Source: an uncultured Roseibium sp. (GTDB lineage: Bacteria; Pseudomonadota; Alphaproteobacteria; Rhizobiales; Stappiaceae). From it: a DNA stretch of 64,000 nucleotides. The DNA lies in assembly GCF_947494555.1 (NCBI RefSeq), contig NZ_CANLVF010000005.1:248001-312000 (forward strand), in the 5' to 3' direction. The position numbers were made by a program, and so were the translations under genes. The notes beneath the pieces are model-generated. The model saw only the letters and a list, made by a program, of their open reading frames with translations, made no database searches and was not told where the DNA came from. Of this stretch, positions 1-10,054 are shown in pieces; within the stretch, counting starts at the first letter, position 1; each line of letters starts with the position of its first letter.

Positions 1-302
1 ACCGGCAGCTCCTTGACCCATAAGGCTGTTGCAGGATCCAGCGTTGCGTAAAGGTGTGGAAACAGAGCGTCGCCTCTGGAGGGTTCCCATTTCAAGTTTT
101 CTGAAAAACTCTCGGCTTCAAATGCCGCCAGTAGCAAATCGTGTTGGCCGTTGAAATGCTTCGAAGCCGTTTCGCGAACCTGTTCAGCGGTCGAAAAGTG
201 AATAAATCCGTCCGTAAGGTCGATCGGAGCACCCGCAAAAACGCCTGCCTCCACCGCCTGCTGCCACATGGACTTCGGAACGATCTTGAAAATCAACGTC
301 AT
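1..302 (-). CDS. DUF952-like protein (partial, runs off the window edge)
   Basis: Reverse-strand translation from ATG at 302: MTLIFKIVPKSMWQQAVEAGVFAGAPIDLTDGFIHFSTAEQVRETASKHFNGQHDLLLAAFEAE..., open to base 1; 'DGFIHFSTAEQV' is typical of DUF952. Confidence 0.8.
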   Translation of the reverse strand, partial: MTLIFKIVPKSMWQQAVEAGVFAGAPIDLTDGFIHFSTAEQVRETASKHFNGQHDLLLAAFEAESFSENLKWEPSRGDALFPHLYATLDPATALWVKELP

Positions 303-529
303 CTCTTCCTGCACCTGTCACTTTGCGCCATCGATCGGGTCAATAGATGCCAGCCTCAAGTTGCGCGGACACTACTGACAGGTCTGCCGTCAAACAAGCC
401 GGACAAGCGGACTTTCCCGATGAATGGCAATTCGATCGTGAAAAATGCAAAATAATACCGCGTTAATTTCTCGGTATTTTAGTGTTCGGACTTTATGATC
501 ACGCTGTTGCAGCAACCAAGTGACTCGCG

Positions 530-1444
530 ATGAAGCTTCGGCCTTTCCTTGTGCCTGTACTTTTGCTGACCGTTGCCGGCGGTCTGGTCACCTGGCTATT
601 GCTTGCAGACCCGCCGGAAATCCCGGAAAGACAAATCGCCGATGCACTCCGGCCGAGTATCAGCGAATCGCGGCCTCCCGCTTCCCTTCCGAAAGCGAGC
701 ACCACGCAGAAGAAACCTCCGGAAACGCCGGAAGCAGCAGTTGAACAGAGCGCCCCTCTTCCGGTCGACATTCGCAATGTGTCGCCTGATGGTGTTTCAG
801 CCCCGCAGGTCAGCGGCGATCTGAAACGTGTCGAGCCGTCCGAGCGGTTTCAGGAGTTGATGAATCCACCCGTTGAACCCGTCCCGGACGGACCACTGGA
901 GCTCAGGCGGGTTCAGGTGCTGGACGGCGGGCGGATCAAATCCAAGAAATTGGTCGTCACGCTGGCGCATATCGAACCACTCAAGATCGACGAGACCTGT
1001 GTTGCCGAGCAAGGCGGTGTCTGGCCGTGCGGGACGCGGGCAAGAACCTTTCTTCGGGGGCTCATTCGGCAGTACAAGATCACATGCGAGAAACTTGCCG
1101 AAACCGGGCCGAACCAGATCGTGGCCTCCTGCAAGCGCGGAAAGATCGATTTGAGCACCCGGCTGGTGCGTTATGGCTGGGCGAGCCCGACCGCCGACGC
1201 CCCGGAGGGCTATCAGGATTTTGCCCTGCTGGCACAACAGCGCAAGCTGGGCCAATGGCAGGATGAGTGGCAATTCGCAGCGCCCAAGACAAGCTGGGAA
1301 GCAGATCCCGACGCCCCGCTGCCGGGCCTTGAGGACCTGGAACCGGAGATCGTCGAATGGAGCCAAAGCGCGGATGCTGACCAGCCGAACCAGGAATTCT
1401 TCGGATTTGAGCCGGACGACGCGGGCGAGACGCCGCAGCAATGA
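530..1444 (+). CDS. Thermonuclease/SNase-like domain protein with N-terminal signal/TM segment
   Basis: 304 aa ORF; N-terminal hydrophobic segment, Pro-rich linker, then an SNase-like region (VLDGGRIKSKKLVVTLAHIEPL...ARTFLRGLI...VRYGWASP). Confidence 0.7.
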   Translation: MKLRPFLVPVLLLTVAGGLVTWLLLADPPEIPERQIADALRPSISESRPPASLPKASTTQKKPPETPEAAVEQSAPLPVDIRNVSPDGVSAPQVSGDLKRVEPSERFQELMNPPVEPVPDGPLELRRVQVLDGGRIKSKKLVVTLAHIEPLKIDETCVAEQGGVWPCGTRARTFLRGLIRQYKITCEKLAETGPNQIVASCKRGKIDLSTRLVRYGWASPTADAPEGYQDFALLAQQRKLGQWQDEWQFAAPKTSWEADPDAPLPGLEDLEPEIVEWSQSADADQPNQEFFGFEPDDAGETPQQ

Positions 1445-1542
1445 GACCTGCTTCGGCACTTAACTTTCGCACCACAAAAAATGTAATACGCATTCGTGTC
1501 GCAACACTTCCAAGAGGTGTCGATCCAGTACCTGGTTGGCAG

Positions 1543-1581
1543 CCAATTTGATCTAAACTGCACCACGAACGATCAAATTGG
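1543..1581 (+). promoter_or_regulatory. Perfect 11-bp inverted repeat upstream of the proC-like gene, overlapping its Shine-Dalgarno
   Basis: CCAATTTGATC (1543-1553) / GATCAAATTGG (1571-1581), 17-nt loop; GGAGG at 1580-1584; ATG at 1591. Confidence 0.6.
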
Positions 1582-1590
1582 AGGTCCGGC

Positions 1591-2397
1591 ATGCCACTTG
1601 AACTAACTCTCGGCATTATTGGCGGAAGCGGCCAACTCGGCAGCGCCGTCGCGGCAGGCTGGCTTACAGGCGATTGCATCCGTCAGGAAAATCTCTGGGT
1701 TTCAAACCGGTCCGGCAGGTCATCCGGGCTCGACGATTGGACAGAGGTTCAGTTCACTGCCTCAAATCAGGTTCTCGCCGATGCATGCGATGTCGTTGTC
1801 CTGTCCGTTCCGCCGGCTCTGATCGACACAATTGACATTCAGGTACCACCGGAAAAGCTCGTCCTGTCACTGATGGCCGGCGTTTCTCGCCAGCAAATCA
1901 GGGATCTGACGGGAACGCGAAAGGCCGTGCGAGCCATGTCGAGCCCCGCCGCCCGGCAGCGGCTGGCTTATTCTCCCTGGTTTGCACCGGACGGATTGGA
2001 CAAAGCCGAGAAAAAGACCGTTCAAACACTTTTATCGGCGATTGGTGAGACGGACGAAGTGCTTGATGAAAGACATATCGAGGTGTTCACGGTTCTCACC
2101 GGTCCAGTCCCGGGTTTTGCCGCGTTCTTTGCAGATTGTCTGGTGCAATATGCGCTTGCAAATGGTGTCGCTCCAGAGGCGGCCGTGAAGTCCGTCAAGC
2201 AACTGTTCCTGTCGAGCGGCGGGCTGATGTCCGAGGCCGCTCTTCCGCCCGCCAGCTTTGTGGCGGAGATGATCGACTACGGAGGGACAACGGCGTCCGG
2301 TTTGAAAAAACTTCAGGAATTGGAGATCGCCCGAACGATTGCAGAAGGCCTCAATGCCAGCCTCGAGCGGGTTCAAACCATCGCACCGACGGACTGA
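1591..2397 (+). CDS. Pyrroline-5-carboxylate reductase-like (ProC family) NAD(P)-binding protein
   Basis: N-terminal Rossmann motif GIIGGSGQLGSAVAAG; ProC-like layout (SLMAGVS, VRAMSSPAA, TGPVPGFAAFF). Confidence 0.75.
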   Translation: MPLELTLGIIGGSGQLGSAVAAGWLTGDCIRQENLWVSNRSGRSSGLDDWTEVQFTASNQVLADACDVVVLSVPPALIDTIDIQVPPEKLVLSLMAGVSRQQIRDLTGTRKAVRAMSSPAARQRLAYSPWFAPDGLDKAEKKTVQTLLSAIGETDEVLDERHIEVFTVLTGPVPGFAAFFADCLVQYALANGVAPEAAVKSVKQLFLSSGGLMSEAALPPASFVAEMIDYGGTTASGLKKLQELEIARTIAEGLNASLERVQTIAPTD

Positions 2398-2433
2398 TCA
2401 ACGGGAACCTGCGGCCCTTCCGGATATCAAAAG

Positions 2434-2462
2434 AAAAGGAGGAGACCACGTCTCCGCCTTTT
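2434..2462. terminator. Bidirectional hairpin between convergent genes
   Basis: AAAAGGaGGAGAC-cac-GTCTCCgCCTTTT between the stops at 2397 (+) and 2484 (-). Confidence 0.65.
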
Positions 2463-2483
2463 CCCCATCCCACCGGCCGGCCT

Positions 2484-4142
2484 TTAAGCCGACAATTCGC
2501 CTGAGAGCGCCTTGCGGATCATCTCGCGGGTCTCAGCAATGCCATAGAGCGCGACAAAGGAGCCGAAGCGTGGTCCTTTCTCCTGCCCCAGAAGCAGTTG
2601 ATAGAGCGCCGAGAACCAGGCGACAGATACGCCCGGTCCGCCATCGGGACCCTTCTTGTTCTGATCCTGATACCGCTCGATCGCCCGCGCCACGTCAAGG
2701 ACGGCGTCCTGAATGGCAGCTCCGTCGGCATCATCCGGCAGTTCCGCCAGTTTGGCGTCCAGCTGCTCAAGAGCGGTCCGCTCAACCTCGTCAGGCACCT
2801 TGAAAGACTTTGTCGGCCTGACAAAATCCTCAAAGTAGCGGATGGCATACCCAACCAGCGCATCCAGTTCCGGGTGCGTTGCCGCGGTTACGCCCGGCGC
2901 ATAGCGTGAAATGAAGGCCCACAGCACCTCCTTGTTGTCCGCGTTGGACGCCGAGACAAGGTTCAGAAGCATCGCGAACGGAACCGGCATATCGATCGCC
3001 GGAATGTTTCCGGAATGAATATGCCAGGCCGGGTTCTGCAGTTTCTGCTCCACCGGCATCTGCCCGTATTTCTGGACAAAGGTGTAGTACTCGTCGACCG
3101 CCTTCGGAATGACATCGAAATAGAGCTTCTTGGCCGTCTTGGGCTTCTGGAAATTGTAAAGCGCAAGGCTTTCCGGCGACGCATAGGTCAGCCACTCGTC
3201 GATGGTCAAACCGTTGCCCTTCGACTTGGAGATCTTCTCACCCTTTTCATCCAGAAACAGCTCATAGACGAAATGTTCCGGCGCCTTGCCGCCCAGAATG
3301 TTGCATATCTTGTCGTAGATCGGCGCGTTCGTCTGGTGGTCCTTGCCGAACATCTCGAAGTCGACGTCAAGGGCAGCCCAGCGCATGCCGAAGTCCGGCT
3401 TCCATTGCAGCTTCACATTGCCGCCGGTGACGGACACGGTAATCTCTTCTCCGGTTTCGTCGTCAAACGTGATCGTACCGTCCGCCGGATTGACCTCTTT
3501 CATGGGCACATACAGCACACGGCCCGACGACGGTGAAATCGGCAGGAAGGGCGAATAGGTCGCCTGACGCTCTTCACCGAGGGTCGGCAGCATAACGTCC
3601 ATGATCTTCTGATATTTTTCCGTTGCCCGGATCAGGACATCATCAAACTTGCCGCTCTTGTAATACTCGGTTGCGCTGGCGAACTCATAGTCGAAACCGA
3701 ACGTATCCAGGAAACGCCGGAGCATGGCGTTGTTGTGGGCCGCAAAGCTCTCGTAGTCGCCACCAAACGGGTTGGGTACGGCTGTGAGCGGCATTTGCAG
3801 ATAAGGTTCCAGCGCGGCACGGTCCGGGACGTTTTCCGGGATCTTGCGCATCCCGTCCATGTCGTCGGAAAAACACAGCAATCGCGTTGGAATCTTGTCT
3901 TCAGTCAGCAGCCGGAAGGCTGTGCGCACCATGGTGGTGCGCAGGACTTCGCCAAACGTTCCGATATGCGGCAAACCGGAGGGACCGTAGCCGGTCTCAA
4001 ACAGAACCGGTTTTTCCGGATCCCTCTTGCCGATGCGTTTGACCAGTTTGCGTGCTTCTTCGAACGGCCAGGCTTTGGATTTCGCGGCCGCCTCGACAAA
4101 GTCTTGCGATAGGTCAAGCAAAGGCAGGGATTGGTCGGTCAT
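2484..4142 (-). CDS. lysK: Lysyl-tRNA synthetase, class I
   Basis: 552 aa; class I LysRS features [16 protein letters not shown] (HIGH-like) and KISKSKGNG (KMSKS-like). Confidence 0.93.
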   Translation of the reverse strand: MTDQSLPLLDLSQDFVEAAAKSKAWPFEEARKLVKRIGKRDPEKPVLFETGYGPSGLPHIGTFGEVLRTTMVRTAFRLLTEDKIPTRLLCFSDDMDGMRKIPENVPDRAALEPYLQMPLTAVPNPFGGDYESFAAHNNAMLRRFLDTFGFDYEFASATEYYKSGKFDDVLIRATEKYQKIMDVMLPTLGEERQATYSPFLPISPSSGRVLYVPMKEVNPADGTITFDDETGEEITVSVTGGNVKLQWKPDFGMRWAALDVDFEMFGKDHQTNAPIYDKICNILGGKAPEHFVYELFLDEKGEKISKSKGNGLTIDEWLTYASPESLALYNFQKPKTAKKLYFDVIPKAVDEYYTFVQKYGQMPVEQKLQNPAWHIHSGNIPAIDMPVPFAMLLNLVSASNADNKEVLWAFISRYAPGVTAATHPELDALVGYAIRYFEDFVRPTKSFKVPDEVERTALEQLDAKLAELPDDADGAAIQDAVLDVARAIERYQDQNKKGPDGGPGVSVAWFSALYQLLLGQEKGPRFGSFVALYGIAETREMIRKALSGELSA

Positions 4143-4350
4143 GTTCGGGTTTCATTCTGTTGATTTGGATGGAAACAGCGCAAATTCCGGCGGCAGAACT
4201 GCCAATGGGCCGTTTGTTGCGGCGCGACACTAGAAAAGCGCAGGCCAACAGTCAATCAAATGTCGCATTTCATTGACTTGAAGCTTTCCCGCCAACCCTA
4301 TACATCGTGTCTTCGATTTGCCCTCAAACCGGCGCAGTGGAGAATGAATA

Positions 4351-4770
4351 GTGTCTAGCAACGAACCGATCAGCGTTCAGGAAGCCCTCATCTACGTGAT
4401 GGTGATTGTGTCTGCCTCAGACAACGCGATGACAGACAAGGAGCTGGCCACGATCGGTGACATGATCAAGATGTTGCCGGTGTTCAACGAATATGACAGC
4501 AACCGGATCATACCGGCGGCGCAACGTTGCGGCGACATTCTTCAGGAAGAAAACGGCTTGTCGCTGGTGCTGGAACTCGTTGGGGACGTTCTACCTCCGA
4601 AACTCTACGACACGGCCTATGCCCTGGCCGTCGAGGTCGCTGCAGCCGACCTTCACGTTGAACAGGAAGAGCTGCGCATTCTTCAGATGCTGCGTGACCG
4701 GTTCCGTCTCGACAAGCTCACTGTAGCTGCCATCGAACGCGGTGCCATCGCGCGGCACCGTACCGTCTGA
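4351..4770 (+). CDS. TerB-family (tellurite resistance-like) protein
   Basis: 139 aa all-helical ORF, GTG start; TerB-like acidic pattern (ALAVEVAAADLHVEQEELRILQMLRDRFRLD). Confidence 0.75.
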   Translation: MSSNEPISVQEALIYVMVIVSASDNAMTDKELATIGDMIKMLPVFNEYDSNRIIPAAQRCGDILQEENGLSLVLELVGDVLPPKLYDTAYALAVEVAAADLHVEQEELRILQMLRDRFRLDKLTVAAIERGAIARHRTV

Positions 4771-4776
4771 GTAGGA

Positions 4777-5019
4777 TCAGTCGCGAGATCCGGCAATGCC
4801 GGATCTCAGTGCCTTTATCGCGGCGGCAGCGCGCGAGGTGACACCAAGTTTGCGATAGCAGTTCTCCAGGTGACGGTCGACTGTTTTTGGAGAAATCGCA
4901 AGCAGGCGCGCGATTTCCTTGTTCGTTTTTCCGTGGATCAACTGCCCCAGAACTTCGCGTTCGCGCAATGTGAGCTGGAACTCTTCGCCCCAGACGGTGT
5001 TGCTCGCTGTCCGGCGCAT
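4777..5019 (-). CDS. Stand-alone LuxR/GerE-type HTH protein
   Basis: 80 aa; LTLREREVLGQLIHGKTNKEIARLLAISPKTVDRHLENCYRKLGVTSRAAAA is a complete GerE HTH. Confidence 0.85.
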   Translation of the reverse strand: MRRTASNTVWGEEFQLTLREREVLGQLIHGKTNKEIARLLAISPKTVDRHLENCYRKLGVTSRAAAAIKALRSGIAGSRD

Positions 5020-5046
5020 GCCCTTTATATTGAGCGCGGCGGGAAA

Positions 5047-5448
5047 CTAGTTCAGGCTGCGGATGGCGTCAGGCAGGTCAAGCGAAAACGCAGGGATGGC
5101 AACATCAAACCGCGATCCGTCGGGCCGCTCCATCGCGTAGGAGCCCGCCATGATGCCGCTGTCGGTCGATAGCGGGCAATGCGATGAATATTCATATGTT
5201 TCGCCAGGCTCGATCACCGGCTGCTCGCCGACCACGCCATCGCCACTGACCTCTTCCTGCCGGCCAAGCGCATCAGTGATCTGCCAGTACCGGGTCTTCA
5301 GCTGTACCGGGTCCGGACCGCCGTTGTGGATTTCCACCATATACGCCCATATGAACTCGCTTTCTTCCGGTTTCGATTCATCGTCCAGATAAAACGGTTC
5401 GACCGAGACTTCGATCCCTTGCGTTGTGGCGCTGTAACTGCCTGACAC
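5047..5448 (-). CDS. apaG: ApaG protein
   Basis: 133 aa; FIWAYMVEIHNGGPDPVQLKTRYWQITDALGRQEEVSGDGVVGEQPVIEPGETYEYSS...GIMAGSY is characteristic of ApaG. Confidence 0.93.
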   Translation of the reverse strand: MSGSYSATTQGIEVSVEPFYLDDESKPEESEFIWAYMVEIHNGGPDPVQLKTRYWQITDALGRQEEVSGDGVVGEQPVIEPGETYEYSSHCPLSTDSGIMAGSYAMERPDGSRFDVAIPAFSLDLPDAIRSLN

Positions 5449-5596
5449 GGTAGTTCCTTCAATCCAGGGGCGGTGATCCGCAACTTCAGGAAGCGCTTAT
5501 AGGGCGAATGACATAAGCGTGAAAGAGTCTTACTTGTGAAATCCGGAAGGATTTTGCATGTAGGCCGCTGATTTTCCCCAAACCAGGTCCAATACC

Positions 5597-6208
5597 GTGT
5601 TCGACGCCCGCATACGACCTCTGATCGACCCATTGCTCAACCGGTTGGGGCACCTTCTTGCCAGAACCGGCGTCAGCCCGAATGCCGTCACGCTTTTCGG
5701 CTTTGTGATCGGCCTGGGGGCCGCTGTTGCGATCGCGTCTGGATTATTTCTTCTCGGATTCGTTCTGATCGCCCTGAACCGCCTTGCCGATGGGCTCGAC
5801 GGCGCTCTCGCCAGGGCGACGCAAAAAACCGATCTTGGCGGGTATCTGGACATCACTCTGGACTTTTTCTTCTACGGGGCCATTCCTCTGGCTTTTGCAA
5901 TCCAGGATCCCACCACCAATGCCCTGCCTGCTGCCGCTCTGCTTTGCAGCTTCTACGCAAACGGCTCCGCATTCCTTGCCTTTGCGATCATGGCGGAACG
6001 GCGCGGACTTTCGACAGACAAGCAAGGAGCAAAGTCACTCTACTATCTGGGCGGACTGGCGGAAGGCACTGAAACAATCGTTTTGTTCTTGCTCATGGCC
6101 CTTCTGCCGTCATGGTTTGCCACTCTCGCATGGGCTTTTGCCGCCGTCTGCTTCGTCTCGGCGGGTGCACGCGTGATGATTGGTGTCAAATCACTGGACA
6201 GGGGCTAG
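5597..6208 (+). CDS. CDP-alcohol phosphatidyltransferase family protein
   Basis: 203 aa, multi-TM; motif LADGLDGALARATQKTDLGGYLDITLD matches DGxxAR-x8-GxxxDxxxD. Confidence 0.88.
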   Translation: MFDARIRPLIDPLLNRLGHLLARTGVSPNAVTLFGFVIGLGAAVAIASGLFLLGFVLIALNRLADGLDGALARATQKTDLGGYLDITLDFFFYGAIPLAFAIQDPTTNALPAAALLCSFYANGSAFLAFAIMAERRGLSTDKQGAKSLYYLGGLAEGTETIVLFLLMALLPSWFATLAWAFAAVCFVSAGARVMIGVKSLDRG

Positions 6209-6233
6209 ACGCAACCAAGTTTACCGCACGAAA

Positions 6234-6980
6234 TCAGCTCAGGTAGAAGCCTTCGAAGTGGACATTCTCGATCTCGTCTCCGGAGAGATAAATATAGCTG
6301 CTTGAGGTGGCCGTTGACACAGGCTGCGACGTTGCCAGCGTTGATAATGGCCGATCCCGGCCAAGCCTCAGGTAGAACTTGATAGGCTCGCGAATGACGA
6401 TGTGATCAATCGTACTCGCCCCCTTCAGACTGACTTCTTCGGGATATCCAGCATACATGATCCGTTTGTTGCCATCTGCGATTTTCGTCAGGACGAAACA
6501 GGTGAAAATGCCCGTACCATTGTGTTCCTGAGACAGGAGCGGTGCCAGTGGGCCGTACATCAATCGCCCGATTGCCGGTATCCTCATGGCAAGTTGTTTG
6601 ACGACTTCGGTCAGAACAAGGGCCCAGATGCAAATAGCGAGAAAGGTAAAAGCCGCCTTTTCCGGGAACTCGAAAATAAAATTGATCACGCTGTATCTGA
6701 CACTGTTATAAATCAGGAAGAATTTGCCCGTGTCATCGATGAAATCAATTGGAAAACGATAATGGTATATAAGGTTCGTGACCAGTATCAGGACTTTCAG
6801 CAAGACAACAAACGAGACCAGTATTCCAGCGGAATAGATCAATATCGAGACCGTGGAAAAGACGACGTTCACGGCTCCGAAGGGGCGTTTTACAATCGAC
6901 CCTTGAAAAAGAGAATACCTGAACATCAATCCAGGTATTAGAAACAGGAAAACCAATAAAGTTGAGCTACTTAGCGACAC
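6234..6980 (-). CDS. Uncharacterised membrane protein (possibly DUF6338-like)
   Basis: 248 aa; several N-terminal TM segments and a hydrophilic C-terminus; family guess from overall layout only. Confidence 0.55.
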   Translation of the reverse strand: MSLSSSTLLVFLFLIPGLMFRYSLFQGSIVKRPFGAVNVVFSTVSILIYSAGILVSFVVLLKVLILVTNLIYHYRFPIDFIDDTGKFFLIYNSVRYSVINFIFEFPEKAAFTFLAICIWALVLTEVVKQLAMRIPAIGRLMYGPLAPLLSQEHNGTGIFTCFVLTKIADGNKRIMYAGYPEEVSLKGASTIDHIVIREPIKFYLRLGRDRPLSTLATSQPVSTATSSSYIYLSGDEIENVHFEGFYLS

Positions 6981-6986
6981 TCACAA

Positions 6987-7178
6987 TTACCTTGCGAACG
7001 CGGGCCTCTCGCTTTTCAACAAGCTCTTTATCCTGTTCCGGACGTCGTCTTCCTTGATCGAGGACGACTTTTCTTCCGAGGACACCTCAGACAAGGCACG
7101 GTAAACGGTTGCAAAAGAACCGTTGGATTCTTTGCTTAGTTCTCTCAGAAGGCGTTCACGGCGAGACAGACCTGTCAT
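6987..7178 (-). CDS. Small hypothetical protein paired with the membrane protein
   Basis: 63 aa charged ORF, 6 bp upstream of the next gene on the same strand. Confidence 0.55.
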   Translation of the reverse strand: MTGLSRRERLLRELSKESNGSFATVYRALSEVSSEEKSSSIKEDDVRNRIKSLLKSERPAFAR

Positions 7179-7435
7179 TGGAACCTCCTAGAATCAAACT
7201 CGGCATCATTCTATCGCAAAACCGCTTGAGTTTGCACTAAGCAGATGCGAACCGCCCTGCGGCATTTCCGGGCAAAGCCCCGGAAAAAAACCGAACTCAC
7301 GATAAATATAGTGCTTTTTGCCGTCTTTTTTAAGTCTGGATCACCACGAGGACGTTCAATCCGGCAGGCGCAACCCGCAAACGCGCATTTCAGGGCGGGA
7401 TTGAGGACACTCCGGTGCTTGGCCAGAGCGGCATG

Positions 7436-8206
7436 TCAGGGCCCGGATGACGAGCCTGTTTCCTCGGCTTTGAAACGCTCTATCCATTCCCGGTTGGTCT
7501 TGTCCGACAGCCGCGCGACGGGAAGCTCAATGCCCGCTGCAGCTTTCGGATCCAGCCCAAGTTCACGCAGGATCGTCTCGACCGCTGCGACAGGCTGTAG
7601 GGCAAGTTCGTCATAGCGAATGCGCAGCGGCGTTAGATCTTCGTCTTTGAACCAGTCAGTCCATGCCTGATCATACGCTGTCATCTCTTCAACGTGCTGC
7701 CTGATCCGTGCGCGGTCATAGGATGGTTCCTGTGGCGGCGCCAACCTTTCTATTTCCGTTCCGTCCGGCGCTTTGTGCCAGAGCCCTGTCTGGCTGGCTT
7801 TCACAAAGGAAACAGCCTGGGCAACCTTGTCGCCCCGGGTGAGATGAATGAACAAGGGTCTGCCAAATACGGCTTCGATCCGCGCTGAAAGGCTCTTCAG
7901 TTCTGGATGAATGGTTTTGAGCTGAGACGCAAAGAAGTCAAAACTCCCGCGCTGAAGTCTCAGACCAAAGATCCCGGTTCCCGCAGAGCCTCTTTGCCGG
8001 GCCGTTTCAAATAGGGTCGAAAGCCGTTCGCGTTCACCTGGAAAAACCGCGTCTTCAAGCCCGAAATGAGCCTGCCAGGCGTCAAGGCTGGCTTTGTGAA
8101 AATAGGACTGCGGGTCGCCCGCCTGCCCTGTCGCCGCGAGAAGCTTGCACAAGAGCGTGCTGCCGCTGCGGGGCGACGTGCAGATGACGTAGGCCTGGTA
8201 GCTCAT
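7436..8206 (-). CDS. Stf0-family sulfotransferase
   Basis: 256 aa; ICTSPRSGSTLLCKLLAATGQAGDPQSYFH (5'-PSB-like) and later LTRGDKVAQAVSFVKASQTGLWH. Confidence 0.9.
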   Translation of the reverse strand: MSYQAYVICTSPRSGSTLLCKLLAATGQAGDPQSYFHKASLDAWQAHFGLEDAVFPGERERLSTLFETARQRGSAGTGIFGLRLQRGSFDFFASQLKTIHPELKSLSARIEAVFGRPLFIHLTRGDKVAQAVSFVKASQTGLWHKAPDGTEIERLAPPQEPSYDRARIRQHVEEMTAYDQAWTDWFKDEDLTPLRIRYDELALQPVAAVETILRELGLDPKAAAGIELPVARLSDKTNREWIERFKAEETGSSSGP

Positions 8207-8564
8207 CTTTCTCTACGTTCCCATGTGCCGACTGCTCGAACAGCAGCTCCTCAACTTCACCGCTGGCGTAACCGCCGGGCATGACACTTCGAAGACGGCG
8301 CCACTCCTTCGTGCGGGTAACGCATGTGCCGGTGACGTTGAAGCATGTCCAAAACGAAAAACCAATTTCCAATAAAGACAATTCTGTCCCATCAGCGAAG
8401 CAACAATGCAATTTGGCCGGTCAGCTGCTTCTCGGCCGCCTGACAGGGCAACTTGCGGAGACAGTCTGCTCCGCCTTGTGCTACTCATTCCAGAAAGCTT
8501 CAAAAGGCATTGAGTCGGGTCTGAGAACGCAAACGGATCCGGTCGTTGCGGGAGACCTCTCAAA

Positions 8565-9593
8565 GTGCACACGAAAGACATGTCCTCTTGGACACATGAC
8601 CACGTTTTCGGTCAGGACAAGGCGCGTCCGGGCGAACGGCGGACACTCATTATTGTAATCGTGACTGCCGTCTTCATGGTGGTGGAGGTCTTCGCCGGAC
8701 TTTATTACGGCTCGATGGCGCTCCTCGCCGACGGATTGCACATGGCAAGCCATGCAGCTGCGCTCGGCATAAGTGTTGCCGCGTATGTCTATGCACGGCG
8801 GCAAGCTGCCAACCGGCGTTTTTCGTTCGGAACGGGCAAGGTCAACAGCCTCGCCGCATTTGCCAGCGCGATCCTTTTGGTGGGGTTTGCCGCACTTATG
8901 GCCGTTGAAAGCATCGAGCGGCTGTTCAACCCCGTTGCCATCAGTTTCGACCAGGCGATTCTGGTTGCCATGCTTGGGCTCCTCGTGAATGGCGCCAGCG
9001 CATGTCTGCTCGCATCTACCCCGCATCACCACCATCATGATCACGGGCACGGGCACGGGCACGGGCACGGGCACGGGCACGGGCACGGGCACGATCACGC
9101 GCATCATCATCACGGTCACGATCATGACGGCGCGCAGACCTCCGAAATCCACAAGGATCACAACCTGCGGGCAGCTTATCTCCATGTCCTGGCCGATGCA
9201 TTGACCTCGCTTCTGGCAATTCTCGCGCTCCTTGCAGGCAAGTTTGCGGGGGCGACGTGGCTGGATCCAGTCATGGGCATTGTCGGTGCCGCGCTTGTTG
9301 CGCATTGGTCGTTCGGCCTTCTGCGCATGTCGGCAAAAGTTCTCCTGGACTGGCAAGCGGATGACCGGTTGATCGATCAGGTGCGCGCGGCGCTTCGGGC
9401 CGACAAGAGCGACAGGATCGCCGACCTGCATGTCTGGGCAATCGGCCAGGGCCAGCATGCTGCCGAGGTCACGATCGTTAGCGATCACCCCCGCAGCCCG
9501 ATGCATTACAAGGCGCTCATCCCCGAGAGCCTTGGGATCGTGCATGTTTCAGTGGAAGTGCACCGCTGCGGCATGTCCAAGGAGGCCGCTTGA
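8565..9593 (+). CDS. dmeF: Cation diffusion facilitator, DmeF-like Co/Ni efflux transporter
   Basis: 342 aa; CDF signature MALLADGLHMASHAAALGISVAAYVYARR; His-rich loop HHHHHDHGHGHGHGHGHGHGHGHGHDHAHHHHGHDHD. Confidence 0.82.
   Translation: MHTKDMSSWTHDHVFGQDKARPGERRTLIIVIVTAVFMVVEVFAGLYYGSMALLADGLHMASHAAALGISVAAYVYARRQAANRRFSFGTGKVNSLAAFASAILLVGFAALMAVESIERLFNPVAISFDQAILVAMLGLLVNGASACLLASTPHHHHHDHGHGHGHGHGHGHGHGHDHAHHHHGHDHDGAQTSEIHKDHNLRAAYLHVLADALTSLLAILALLAGKFAGATWLDPVMGIVGAALVAHWSFGLLRMSAKVLLDWQADDRLIDQVRAALRADKSDRIADLHVWAIGQGQHAAEVTIVSDHPRSPMHYKALIPESLGIVHVSVEVHRCGMSKEAA
9045..9092 (+). repeat. Hexanucleotide tandem repeat (gggcac)x8 inside the CDF gene
   Basis: Eight exact consecutive gggcac units encode the His-Gly run. 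Confidence 0.95.
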
Positions 9594-9607
9594 TCTGAAT
9601 GAATCCT

Positions 9608-10000
9608 TCAGTTCTGTGTCATCAGAGCTTCAAGCATGGGGCAATCTCGCCGACCCTCCGCACAGTTGCCGACGAGCTCAAGCAAGGCACTTTCGAGCCG
9701 CCTCAATTCCTCTATTTTTGCCTGGACTTCAGACAGGTGTTTTTGCCCAACCTCGGCCGCCGACTGACAAGTGTCGCCCGCTTCCTGTGTCAGTGCTTTC
9801 AGGGCAATCGCATGTTGAATTGAGAAGCCTAAGTCACGGCATCGCTTAACAAAGCGTAGTTCGGCAATTGCCTTTTTGGAATACAATCGTCTCCCGGATG
9901 CCGTGCGGCCCGCTTTGGATATTATACCTTCACGCTCGTAATACCGGATCGTCTCGATAGATACGCCACTTTGGCGTGATGCTTCTCCGATCGCGATCAT
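9608..10000 (-). CDS. MerR-family heavy-metal-responsive regulator
   Basis: 130 aa; IGEASRQSGVSIETIRYYEREGII; three C-terminal-half cysteines (DTCQSA, NCAEGRRDC) in Hg-MerR-like positions. Confidence 0.88.
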   Translation of the reverse strand: MIAIGEASRQSGVSIETIRYYEREGIISKAGRTASGRRLYSKKAIAELRFVKRCRDLGFSIQHAIALKALTQEAGDTCQSAAEVGQKHLSEVQAKIEELRRLESALLELVGNCAEGRRDCPMLEALMTQN

Positions 10001-10016
10001 GTGATTAGTTCCCGGC

Positions 10017-10047
10017 TTGATCCTGTAGTTACTACAGAATGCAAAAT
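10017..10047 (+). promoter_or_regulatory. MerR-type promoter/operator, 19-bp spacer
   Basis: TTGATC (10017-10022), dyad CTGTAG-TTA-CTACAG (10023-10037), CAAAAT (10042-10047); spacer exactly 19 bp; lies between divergent merR and MerT-like genes. Confidence 0.75.
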
Positions 10048-10054
10048 CAGTCGC

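Noticed and set aside
797-1459. 220-aa - strand ORF
   Set aside because: Shadow of the SNase-like gene; high-GC antisense frame.
8481-9545. 354-aa antisense ORF over the CDF transporter (contains PVPVPVPVPV run)
   Set aside because: Complement of the gggcac repeat and a well-supported CDF gene; no domain signature.
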